From: Candidatus Kuenenia stuttgartensis
Lineage (GTDB): Bacteria > Planctomycetota > Planctomycetia > Isosphaerales > Isosphaeraceae
Direction of reading: 5' to 3'
DNA: 64,000 bases
Assembly: GCA_945865635.1 (NCBI GenBank)
Contig: CAMBEP010000007.1
Coordinates: 1-64,000 of the forward strand
The position numbers and the translations under genes were made by a program. Each line of letters starts with the position of its first letter. Positions within the stretch are counted from its first letter, which is position 1. Below the pieces are notes generated by a model that saw nothing but the letters and a program-made list of their open reading frames with translations, was not told where the DNA came from and did not search any database. Shown one piece after another: positions 1 through 7,967 of the stretch.

Positions 1-2
1 TG

Positions 3-1487
3 CCGGAAATCAAAGATGCAGGCGGTGATTTTACATACTGGGATGATGATGATGCCGAAATTTATGGTTTCGACGTCATCCTCCCCTTCCTCCACCCTGG
101 CCTGATGCAGAGCCTGATCTGCCGGGTGGGCAAGCTGGCCCAAAAGAACGCCACTTACGCCAAAACCGGCCTATGCTTCAAGGACTTCAAAACAAAAAGC
201 CTCTGCCGGATCGAGCAAGTCAAGGACGAAGACAAAACACGCCACAGCGGCCGCCTTCAGGTGCGCACCCGCGCGGGCGAGGCAAGCCAGCTACTGGCCC
301 TGATGCGCCAATGGCTGGAAGACATTTTAACCGAACAAATGGGCCACAACACAAACTGGGAGATCAAAGTCGCTGATGGGGCAGTCGGACAGATTGCACT
401 GCGTCGCGACCGGACTGATAATTCTCAAAAATTGGAGCTCAAGACAATGATCCAGGTCAGTGAAACCACCAAATCAGACTTCCATTACGTTGTACTGATC
501 ATCACTGTAAACAGTCACGAAACCAGAGCCATTTGTGATTTATGTTTCGAGAAAACCAATCAGCAGGCCAAACCTGAACGGATCGATGGTCGAATTTACA
601 ATGATTTGGGTACGATCAATGGCACAAGGATTTTCCATACAATTTCCGAAATGGGAACCAGCGGTCAAGGCGCAATGCAATCGACAGTCATCAAGGCAAT
701 TACGGCTGTGAAGCCTGCCGCTGTGATCGCTTTGGGAATCGCCTTCGGCGTTGACCCCGAAAAGCAAAAGCTAGGTGACATCTTGGTTTCAAAACAGATT
801 CTATTATATGACAATCAAAAAATTAAGGACGGAGAAATTATCTTGAGAGGTGACAAAGTAACCGCCAGTGTTAGTCTGCTTAATCATTTCAACACGTTTT
901 CTCAAAGTTCAAGGCAGGACCCAAATGTCCAATTTGGTCTTATTCTCAGCGGCGAAAAACTGATCGATGATATCGATTATCGTAAGTCGCTTCAGAAATT
1001 GCAGCAAGAAGCAATTGGCGGGGAAATGGAAGGCGCAGGCTTGTATGTGGCTGCGGCCGATCTTAAAGTGGACTGGATTTTAATCAAGGCCATCTGCGAC
1101 TGGGCCGACGGAAACAAATCCGATAATAAGGAAGAACTGCAAAAGACGGCAGCAATGAATGCCGCAAAGTTTTTGGTAGGTTCATTGGAATATTGCTCAC
1201 TTGCGCCACCAAGTGGAGGGAATCCAATGCCCTTAATTGATTTCACCCCGCATGAACAAACATTAACAGATAAGGAGCGGCAAGAATTAATTGGGAAACT
1301 GAAAAAATTGACGCAAACAGATTTTGAGTCGTTTGTGGTCCAATATCACGCGAAGCACAACCCAGCAAATTATCAAGGCATCGATTCGATGGTTACGGAA
1401 TTCGTTCGATGGGCTGAATCACTTAAGGGCCCAACTGGAAAACTGCTCCAGGTCAGGGACGATTTGGAAGAGTTCTGCAAGCGGTAA
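3..1487 (+). CDS. Roco/NLR-like protein, C-terminal part: COR-like region + nucleoside-phosphorylase-like domain + EAD1-like domain (5' end outside window)
   Basis: The frame is open from base 3 and has no stop before base 1488, so the gene starts upstream; the ATG at 105 is internal. Counting from that ATG, the first ~80 residues plus the upstream codons resemble the end of a COR domain (FDVILPFLHPGLMQ... then an LLALMRQWLEDI helix), the dimerisation unit of Roco GTPases. Residues ~125-362 look like a PNP/UDP-phosphorylase (MTAN-type) domain: a GQGAMQ stretch, ALGIAFG, the sugar-binding MEG at 308-310 and a CDWAD loop with Asp332/Asp335, so key residues appear intact. Residues ~388-458 (QELIGKLKKL, FVRWAESL) resemble the helical adaptor EAD1. 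Base composition is lower in GC than its neighbours. The Roc GTPase and sensor parts, if present, are not visible. The architecture is like bacterial NLR-type conflict proteins; a defence role is inferred. Confidence 0.72.
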   Translation, partial: PEIKDAGGDFTYWDDDDAEIYGFDVILPFLHPGLMQSLICRVGKLAQKNATYAKTGLCFKDFKTKSLCRIEQVKDEDKTRHSGRLQVRTRAGEASQLLALMRQWLEDILTEQMGHNTNWEIKVADGAVGQIALRRDRTDNSQKLELKTMIQVSETTKSDFHYVVLIITVNSHETRAICDLCFEKTNQQAKPERIDGRIYNDLGTINGTRIFHTISEMGTSGQGAMQSTVIKAITAVKPAAVIALGIAFGVDPEKQKLGDILVSKQILLYDNQKIKDGEIILRGDKVTASVSLLNHFNTFSQSSRQDPNVQFGLILSGEKLIDDIDYRKSLQKLQQEAIGGEMEGAGLYVAAADLKVDWILIKAICDWADGNKSDNKEELQKTAAMNAAKFLVGSLEYCSLAPPSGGNPMPLIDFTPHEQTLTDKERQELIGKLKKLTQTDFESFVVQYHAKHNPANYQGIDSMVTEFVRWAESLKGPTGKLLQVRDDLEEFCKR

Positions 1488-1893
1488 TGAATCATTTTGA
1501 CTGGTGGGTGAATGGAAAACAGAGAGTCTGATATGCTCTGATCAGTCGCGAACAACAATGAGTGGCATCTCCGGCAAGGATGGGAGAGCCTTGATTGCAT
1601 TTGTCAATATTATGATTCAGCCGTTCCAAGAATATCAAATCACTCGGCACTTGAATTAGACCCAGCGGGACTGCATGTTTTATTAAGGGCATTCAAGCCT
1701 ATGAGGATTCAATGGGCCACGGTCTGTGATTGGCGCTCAGGAGTAGAAACCTGTCATATGCCTGGCCGCTGGTTAGCCATTCCGTATGCGGGATGAATCA
1801 TTAGATGTGGCCCTCTCAGGCTACTATCAACAGGTGCAGCCTTCGGCCCCGCGACAACCATCATCTTTAACCATATTTTGGGTTTATCCGATT
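1488..1893. other. Intergenic stretch with an unstarted open frame
   Basis: This 406-bp gap separates the Roco-like gene from the convergent kinase gene. On the plus strand a frame without stops runs from about 1542 to 1799 but has no upstream ATG or Shine-Dalgarno sequence. Its translation looks protein-like (tryptophan-rich, ending GRWLAIPYAG). It could be a decayed gene or chance. No terminator or RNA gene was recognised. Confidence 0.3.
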
Positions 1894-3741
1894 TCATGCG
1901 GATGTGGAGAGGGTCTGAATCTGAGATTCCACGAAGAGCGGTAGGACAGCTTCAAAAACGCTTCCCCGATCAGGCTGGGAACGATAGCGAACTCGACCGT
2001 TCATCTGGGCCACAATCCGTGCGAGCCGCGGAAGGCCCAGGCCAAGCCCTCTGCCTGCCTTGCGTCCGCAATAAAACGGGTCAAAAAGATGGTTCGATTC
2101 GCGAAGATCAAAGCCTTGGCCTTCATCCTCGACTGTCAGTCTCAGAGACTGCGGTTCAAGCCTCAGGGAAACTCGAACTTGACCGCCGCGCTGACTGGCT
2201 TCAATGGCGTTGCGCACCAGGCTCAGTGTCATGTGGCGAAATGCATCGGGATCAATCTGATCGGTTTCCAATCGCTGAGCTTGCGGACAAACCAGAATGT
2301 CGAGTCGAATCTCGCGCTGGTGAACCTCTTCCTTGAGTTCTCGGGAAATCGTTCGGACAATCTCGGAAGGGCGAGAAAATCGGGGCCGGAGGTCTGTCGG
2401 TCGGGCAATGAAAATCAGGTCTCTAAGCATCCTGTGTGCCCGAAGGGATTGATCCACGATGGCCTTCAAGGATGACCTGATGGTTTCGTCGGTCGCTTTT
2501 GCCAAGAGAAGTTGGGCCCTGCCTTGAATCACAGCGAGCGGGTTATTCAGCTCATGGCCCGCACCTGCCGCAAATTCCGCAAGCGACTCAAATCGACCTG
2601 CCTGGGCCTGACTCTCGGATCGGCAATGCCGCTTACCCATTTCTTCAGACCAGTCATCAAGCTTGCCAAGCATTTCCCACCAATGGGCTTGCAAACTTTT
2701 CCACTGATTTTGGAGACGCTTGAAATCAAACTCGCCAGGACTTGCATCCAAGCCGGGATCGGAGATGCCAATGATCGATTCCTGTGGGGTTGCCGCATCA
2801 GAACCGTGCTGTTTTGAGACGCTTAAAAGCATATTGGCATCGCGACTTATCGATTCCAGGATCTGGCTGGCCTGCTGGAATCGATCCTGAACAGTACGGG
2901 CCTGGTGGGATGAGCGGATCAAGGAAAGAGTGCGTTTGACGAGCCTGTTGTCGTCAGGAGGTGCGACTGTCAACTGTTTTGAGAGCGACAAAACCTGAGC
3001 TTCCAGCAGGGCCACTCGGGGATCTTTCATGGATGTGTCGCTACGTGCTGTGCGATTCAGGCAAAATCGACTCTGCCCGTAAATGGCATGAGCCTGCTCC
3101 AAAATCGCCAAAAGATCGTCGGGGCCTGACGTTTTGGGCGATAACGTCAGGAGGTCGGTTGAAGAGTGGCCACGTGTTGTCCAAAGAAATCGGGCGATCG
3201 TATCCTGGCCAAATTGGGCCAGATTCCATTGCGACCAAAGCGTGGCACGCAAGCCAAGTATTTTGGTCTCAATACGTTGCCTGAAAACGGATTCTGGAGT
3301 CTCCAGCCAGTCAGCAAAATCGTCTGATGATTGGGCAGCCATCACCCAAAGCGGGCCCTGAAGCCAGATTGACCACTCCATACCTGAGGCGGGAAGGTGA
3401 AACGAATATTCTTCTGCAAGCCTTTGGATTGCAAGACCAAGCGCCAAGCCTGACTGAAATAATTTTGTAACGGCTGCGGCCTGGCGGGTCGTTTTCAGAG
3501 TCCAAAGCGTTTCAGGTAGAGCCAGACCTGTAGTCGACGGGCGAGGGGTTGACCAGAGCCTCTGTGAAACATGGCCTGGATCCCATTTCAAGAGCGTGTG
3601 GAGCCTGGATTCCGAATCGGATTGGGTCTCAGCAGTCAGAACTTCTGCACAGGCATCGGCGGTGGCCCAAAGCCATGGCAAGCCATTGGCCAGTGAAGGT
3701 TTCAGTGGATCTGAGCAGGCATCCGTCGAGGGCTTCGACAC
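1894..3741 (-). CDS. Sensor histidine kinase with HDOD-like N-terminal region
   Basis: Probable cytoplasmic two-component kinase of 615 residues. The C-terminal half has a HisKA H-box with the phospho-accepting His396 in AGHELNNPLAVI, followed by a HATPase domain: N-box LVRNAIEAS, G1 box DEGQGF, and a glycine-rich GRGLGLGL lid. The first ~200 residues have no predicted membrane segment and loosely resemble an HDOD domain; that is a weak impression. Residues ~240-390 are helical and may form a coiled signalling linker. The start is GTG with AGGAG about ten bases upstream. The HTH-receiver gene lies 151 bp upstream in the same direction and is the obvious partner. Confidence 0.85.
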   Translation of the reverse strand: MSKPSTDACSDPLKPSLANGLPWLWATADACAEVLTAETQSDSESRLHTLLKWDPGHVSQRLWSTPRPSTTGLALPETLWTLKTTRQAAAVTKLFQSGLALGLAIQRLAEEYSFHLPASGMEWSIWLQGPLWVMAAQSSDDFADWLETPESVFRQRIETKILGLRATLWSQWNLAQFGQDTIARFLWTTRGHSSTDLLTLSPKTSGPDDLLAILEQAHAIYGQSRFCLNRTARSDTSMKDPRVALLEAQVLSLSKQLTVAPPDDNRLVKRTLSLIRSSHQARTVQDRFQQASQILESISRDANMLLSVSKQHGSDAATPQESIIGISDPGLDASPGEFDFKRLQNQWKSLQAHWWEMLGKLDDWSEEMGKRHCRSESQAQAGRFESLAEFAAGAGHELNNPLAVIQGRAQLLLAKATDETIRSSLKAIVDQSLRAHRMLRDLIFIARPTDLRPRFSRPSEIVRTISRELKEEVHQREIRLDILVCPQAQRLETDQIDPDAFRHMTLSLVRNAIEASQRGGQVRVSLRLEPQSLRLTVEDEGQGFDLRESNHLFDPFYCGRKAGRGLGLGLPRLARIVAQMNGRVRYRSQPDRGSVFEAVLPLFVESQIQTLSTSA

Positions 3742-3892
3742 GGAGAAGGACTCCTAACAGGCCCAACCATGAATCGCTATCCATAGCGATCGCAATGTGC
3801 CATACACCTCATTTCGGATCTGGCTGGGGAACTGCTTGACCGTCAAACTTGACCGATTCGGCAAAGACTAACGGTCGCGACAGACTTAACGA

Positions 3893-4477
3893 TTAGATCG
3901 CCATTTCTTCGTGAGTCATATCGAGCAGATCCGCAATTTTCAACTTCAAGCCATCGATATCCAGTGGTTTGTGCATAAAGGCGTTGGCGCCTGCAGCGGT
4001 CAATTCGCTGATTTTGTCCTCTTCGACCATCCCTGAAATACAGATGATCTTGATGCTTTTCAGATTCTCGTCGCGATGGATCGCTTCGCAAACGGCTTTA
4101 CCATTGATATCAGGCAACATGATGTCCAGAATGATCAGCTCGGGCTTGTATTCGTTGGCCTGTTTGCCCGCTTCGAAGCCGTTATTTACAGATCGACACT
4201 CGAATCGGCCACTCTCGTTCAAAACATCCGTGATCAGCTCCACGATGGCGGGATCGTCATCCACAATCAATACCCGGTGACGACCGCTCTCAAGAGCATC
4301 CGTCGGAATCCCATGCTCTTTCATGAACCGAATCAGTGCTTCACGAGGAATTCGGCGAAACTTCGAACCCGGAACCCGAAAACCACGCAACTGGCCTGAG
4401 TCAAAACAGCGAATAATCGTCTGCTGACTGACTTTACATATACGAGCCGCCTCGCCTGTTGTGAATACTGTTTTCAT
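3893..4477 (-). CDS. Response regulator with N-terminal excisionase/MerR-type HTH and receiver domain
   Basis: Residues ~3-55 form a DNA-binding HTH of the excisionase/BldC type (TTGEAARICKVSQQTI, then a wing with GSKFRRIP). Residues ~66-185 form a CheY-like receiver: acidic pocket DDD at 73-75, phospho-acceptor Asp118 in LDIMLPD, a Ser in the switch position (CISG) and the conserved Lys in MHKPLD. Putting the DNA-binding module before the receiver is the reverse of OmpR/NarL proteins and recurs in planctomycetes and myxobacteria. It precedes the histidine kinase gene and probably receives phosphate from it. A perfect 10-bp palindrome, gttggccaac at 4504-4513, lies just upstream of the start and could be its own operator. 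Confidence 0.87.
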   Translation of the reverse strand: MKTVFTTGEAARICKVSQQTIIRCFDSGQLRGFRVPGSKFRRIPREALIRFMKEHGIPTDALESGRHRVLIVDDDPAIVELITDVLNESGRFECRSVNNGFEAGKQANEYKPELIILDIMLPDINGKAVCEAIHRDENLKSIKIICISGMVEEDKISELTAAGANAFMHKPLDIDGLKLKIADLLDMTHEEMAI

Positions 4478-4893
4478 ATGCTCCGAATTCCCCCTCCAGT
4501 TAGGTTGGCCAACTCTAAGATGTAACTACTGATGAAACCTACAACTGGTTTTTAAGGCAGATGAGGCCTCGTCCGAGACATCTTAGCTGACCAAGAAGAT
4601 CCGTTCCGTGTGAATCTGTATCGAATACGCTGTCTTTACCAGATTTTCTATGATAGGGAAGTTGCCCATTGTGTCAATCGAATTTTTCGGAGATTGGGGA
4701 AAATAGACACGTTTTCTTAAAAAGGGTAGCTTTTGAGAACCTTAAACCACCAAATTTCTGGGATCTTAGAGTAAATGCGTAGCCTTTGAGTTCACACGAC
4801 CACTCTCTCAACCCCCTCATTCGGCTGAGCATCCTCATTGCCCCCAGATCTCTCAATTCATTCAGACCTCTTAGCCACCATACCTGACTGCTC
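4478..4893. other. Intergenic region between mnmG and the regulator gene
   Basis: The 416-bp gap lies downstream of mnmG and upstream of the regulator, both on the minus strand, so it probably holds the regulator promoter. The only ordered element found is the palindrome gttggccaac at 4504-4513. Minus-strand open frames here have no coding character. Confidence 0.4.
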
Positions 4894-6744
4894 TCAAAGC
4901 TGAGGAGTGATCCTTGGCAAGTCAGGGCCTTTTTTGAGAAGCACCAGAAGTGTCGCCACATCGCCGGGTGTGATCCCGCTCAACCGTCCAGCCTGACCCA
5001 CAGTGTGGGGTCTTTGATTGGCGAACTTCTCACGAGCCTCGAATCGGAGGGTTGTCATTTTGGAGAAATCCAGATCAGGCGGGATCTGCTTTTCCTCAAG
5101 CCTTTGGAACTGTTCCACATGCAGTGCCTGACGCTCGATATAACCACTATATTTGGTTTCCGTCACGATATGACTCATGGCGGATTCAAGCCAGAGTTTG
5201 GGGGCAAATTCAGGCGCCAGTTTGGCAATATCCTGCCATGTGGATTCTGGCCTTCGCAGAATTTTTTCGAGGGTCTGCTCTTCGTGCTTGAGCGATCGAA
5301 GCCGCGATTGCAGGGTGATGGACTGTTCTGAACGCTTTTGAAAGTGTCGCCAGCGGGTGTCGTCCACCAAGCCGGACGCTCGGCCCAGGGGAGTCAGTCG
5401 AAAGTCGGCATTGTCGTGACGCAGGAGGAGCCGAAACTCCGCTCGGCTTGTCAGCATTCGGTAAGGCTCTTCCACCCCTTTGGTGACGAGATCGTCGATC
5501 ATGACACCGATATAGGCTGAGGATCGATCGATCAGGAGAGGTTCGCTCCCCCTCACGGCCAGTGCGGCATTGGCGCCGGCCACAAGCCCTTGTGCGCCAG
5601 CCTCTTCATAGCCTGTGGTACCATTGATCTGGCCTGCCAGATAGAGGCCGGGAACGGATTTTACGTTCAAGGTGGGAAAAAGCTGAGTGGGCGGTGCGAA
5701 GTCATATTCCACGGCATAGCCAAAACGCATAATTTCCGCATGTTCGAGCCCTTCCACCCGTGCGATCACTTCTTCCTGAACATCGCGTGGCAAGCTTGTG
5801 GAAATTCCGTTGCAATAATATTCGTGCGTATTGCGGCCTTCAGGCTCCAGAAAGATTTGGTGACGGTCGCGGTCGCGAAAGCGCACGACTTTGTCTTCGA
5901 TTGATGGGCAATAGCGTGGCCCGATGCCTTCAATCTGTCCTGAATACATTGGGGCCCTGTGCAGGTTGGCCCGGATGATCTCATGCACTTCTTCGTTGGT
6001 AAAAGTAATATGACAATCAACTTGTGGCTGATTGATGCGATCGTTCAGATACGAAAATGGGGCTGGGACCAAGTCGCCGGGCTGCGGCTCCAGGCGGCTG
6101 AAATCGATCGTCCGGCCATTGAGCCGAGGCGGTGTACCGGTCTTGAATCGGCGAAGTTCTATGCCCAAGCGAAGCAGGCTTCCCGAAAGGCCTTCGGCGG
6201 AAATATCGCCTGCCCTGCCCCCCTTGGTTTTAGTTTCACCTGTATGCATAAGGGCTTGCAGAAATGTGCCCGTCGTGAGCACCACGGCTTTGGCTCGATA
6301 ATTAAACCCACCACGAACACTCACGCCAGCGACCCGGCCGGACTCAACCAAAATGTCTTCTGTGAGCTCCTGGCGGACTGTAAGGTTTGGATGGCTCTCC
6401 ACAAACCGTTTGGCCAGGAATTGATACGCCTTCTTATCGCACTGTGCCCGCGGGCTGTGCATGGCTGGGCCCTTGGTGCGATTCAGGAGCCGGAACTGGA
6501 TTCCGGTGGCGTCGGTAATTTCGCCCATGACACCGCCAAGAGCATCGATCTCGCGTACCATCTGGCCTTTGGCGACCCCACCAATGGCGGGATTGCAGCT
6601 CATCTGGCCGATTGAATCGACATTCATCGACAAAAGTACCGTGCGGCAACCGACCCGGGCCGAGGCCATTGCAGCTTCCACACCAGCGTGGCCGCCACCC
6701 ACCACAATCACATCAAATTCGTAGGGGTTGAGTCTTTTGGTCAT
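4894..6744 (-). CDS. mnmG: tRNA uridine-5-carboxymethylaminomethyl(34) synthesis enzyme MnmG (GidA)
   Basis: MnmG works with the GTPase MnmE to install the carboxymethylaminomethyl group on U34 of certain tRNAs, using FAD, NADH and methylene-THF. The 616-residue length is close to the usual ~630. The FAD Rossmann motif VVGGGHAGVEAA is at residues ~15-26, followed by the family signatures MSCNPAIGG and GPAMHSPRAQCDK; RCLTSRAE-type and GYEEAGAQGL segments also fit. The C-terminal GidA-associated domain is present, with SGITPGDVATLLVLLKK near the end. No mnmE is visible nearby. The ATG at 6744 is followed directly by the family N-terminus. Confidence 0.97.
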   Translation of the reverse strand: MTKRLNPYEFDVIVVGGGHAGVEAAMASARVGCRTVLLSMNVDSIGQMSCNPAIGGVAKGQMVREIDALGGVMGEITDATGIQFRLLNRTKGPAMHSPRAQCDKKAYQFLAKRFVESHPNLTVRQELTEDILVESGRVAGVSVRGGFNYRAKAVVLTTGTFLQALMHTGETKTKGGRAGDISAEGLSGSLLRLGIELRRFKTGTPPRLNGRTIDFSRLEPQPGDLVPAPFSYLNDRINQPQVDCHITFTNEEVHEIIRANLHRAPMYSGQIEGIGPRYCPSIEDKVVRFRDRDRHQIFLEPEGRNTHEYYCNGISTSLPRDVQEEVIARVEGLEHAEIMRFGYAVEYDFAPPTQLFPTLNVKSVPGLYLAGQINGTTGYEEAGAQGLVAGANAALAVRGSEPLLIDRSSAYIGVMIDDLVTKGVEEPYRMLTSRAEFRLLLRHDNADFRLTPLGRASGLVDDTRWRHFQKRSEQSITLQSRLRSLKHEEQTLEKILRRPESTWQDIAKLAPEFAPKLWLESAMSHIVTETKYSGYIERQALHVEQFQRLEEKQIPPDLDFSKMTTLRFEAREKFANQRPHTVGQAGRLSGITPGDVATLLVLLKKGPDLPRITPQL

Positions 6745-6942
6745 GAGAACGATCTGAATTCCAATGGGAGTTTGCGAAAATGAGCAATCGATCCGTTGAT
6801 CGTTCCAAGTTGAGATCTATCATATCAGAGACTTGACGGAATTGTCCCTGCCAGATCATGATTCGGCAGTGGATGTATCGAAATCATTGAGAATCGATAC
6901 CAGCCAAGAATCAACAAAATCCCAAAATCGGAGAATCACAGA

Positions 6943-7470
6943 ATGTCTGTCGTAAGAACCGCAGCCGTCACACTCAAAGGCAACCCTAAGGATCTCATCG
7001 GCCCAGAAATCAAGGCCGGTGATCAAGCCCCCGACTTCACGACAGTTGGCGCTGGCCTTTCCATCGTAAAGCTCGCTGACACCTCTGGTAAGGTCCGTAT
7101 CTTCAGCGTGGTTCCTTCTTTGGATACCCCCGTCTGCAACATTCAGACCCGTCGATTTTCTACTGAACTGGCAGCCTTCGGCGACAAGGTGCAAGCCTAT
7201 ACTGTCTCAACCGACCTGCCTTTCGCCCAAGCCCGCTGGTGTGGCGATGCCAAGGTGGAAAACATGAAGACTCTCAGCGACCTGCACGACCAAAGCTTCG
7301 GCAAGGGATTCGGAGTTCTGGTCAAGGACATCCCCGTTCCATTCCTGACCCGCGCCGTCTTTATCGTCGATGCCAACGATAAAGTCGTCTACGCACAATA
7401 CGTCCCGGAAATCGCCAGCGAACCCGACTACGACTCCGTTCTGGCCGCCCTTAAAGCCGCTGTCGGCTGA
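6943..7470 (+). CDS. tpx: Thiol peroxidase (Tpx-type peroxiredoxin)
   Basis: Atypical 2-Cys peroxiredoxin that reduces hydroperoxides using thioredoxin. The 175 residues match the family length. The peroxidatic cysteine is Cys65 in SLDTPVCNIQTRRF and the resolving cysteine is Cys100 in DLPFAQARWCG, both in the positions expected from E. coli Tpx (Cys61/Cys95). It is monocistronic: divergent from mnmG and followed by a strong hairpin terminator. The ATG at 6943 gives the expected N-terminus (TLKGNPKDL). Confidence 0.96.
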   Translation: MSVVRTAAVTLKGNPKDLIGPEIKAGDQAPDFTTVGAGLSIVKLADTSGKVRIFSVVPSLDTPVCNIQTRRFSTELAAFGDKVQAYTVSTDLPFAQARWCGDAKVENMKTLSDLHDQSFGKGFGVLVKDIPVPFLTRAVFIVDANDKVVYAQYVPEIASEPDYDSVLAALKAAVG

Positions 7471-7498
7471 CCCTTGCGATTTTATCAACCAATCGGAT

Positions 7499-7531
7499 GG
7501 GGCGGGAATGTTCTCGCCCCGACCTTTTTTT
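7499..7531 (+). terminator. Rho-independent terminator after tpx
   Basis: The arm ggggcgggaa (7499-7508) pairs with ttctcgcccc (7511-7520), with one G-U pair. A run of seven T follows at 7525-7531. The hairpin lies 29 bp after the tpx stop codon, between tpx and the convergent small gene. Confidence 0.85.
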
Positions 7532-7542
7532 ACACTGCTCAA

Positions 7543-7809
7543 TTATTTGCCAAGTTTACGGCCCAATTCCTGTGCTATTGCAGGAATCACTGCCGGATTT
7601 TTTTGGGCCACGACATGATCTGCCTGGGCCTGAGGCACTTTCAGGGCCACCAGAATTTCTCCAACCTGCTTCCACAGGCGTTCCTGTTTCTTGCCTTCCG
7701 CTAGATAGATCTCCGTAGCAAGTTCAGAGAGCTTCTGAATCTTGATACTTTCAAAATTGTCATAATATCTGCCGACAATTTTCTGCTGGTTTGGCGTCAG
7801 GTCAGCCAT
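7543..7809 (-). CDS. Small hypothetical protein
   Basis: A soluble, mostly helical 88-residue protein beginning MADLTPNQQKIVGRYYDNFE, convergent with tpx. The frame extends 22 codons upstream to 7875, but the added residues are basic and low in quality, so the ATG at 7809 is preferred. The sequence has the look of a conserved planctomycete hypothetical, but no function is known to me. No signal peptide, membrane segment or cysteine motif is seen. Confidence 0.7.
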   Translation of the reverse strand: MADLTPNQQKIVGRYYDNFESIKIQKLSELATEIYLAEGKKQERLWKQVGEILVALKVPQAQADHVVAQKNPAVIPAIAQELGRKLGK

Positions 7810-7967
7810 GTCATTTTCCAACCTTTTTTTTTCGTTAGGTGCGTCGGTTCCGAACAGGCGGCGGCAAGGTCGCATCTATCCTATGATACAAAAAAGCAGG
7901 CCGCACGTCAGGTGAGATGACGTGCGGCCCAGGCTGTCGAGGAATGATTCCGGAACTCAGCCGGTTA

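Noticed and set aside
4674-4961. 95-codon minus-strand frame overlapping the mnmG 3' end
   Set aside because: It overlaps mnmG in another frame and has no ribosome site or coding character.
6833-6860. Promoter-like TTGACG before tpx
   Set aside because: No acceptable -10 hexamer follows at 16-18 bp.
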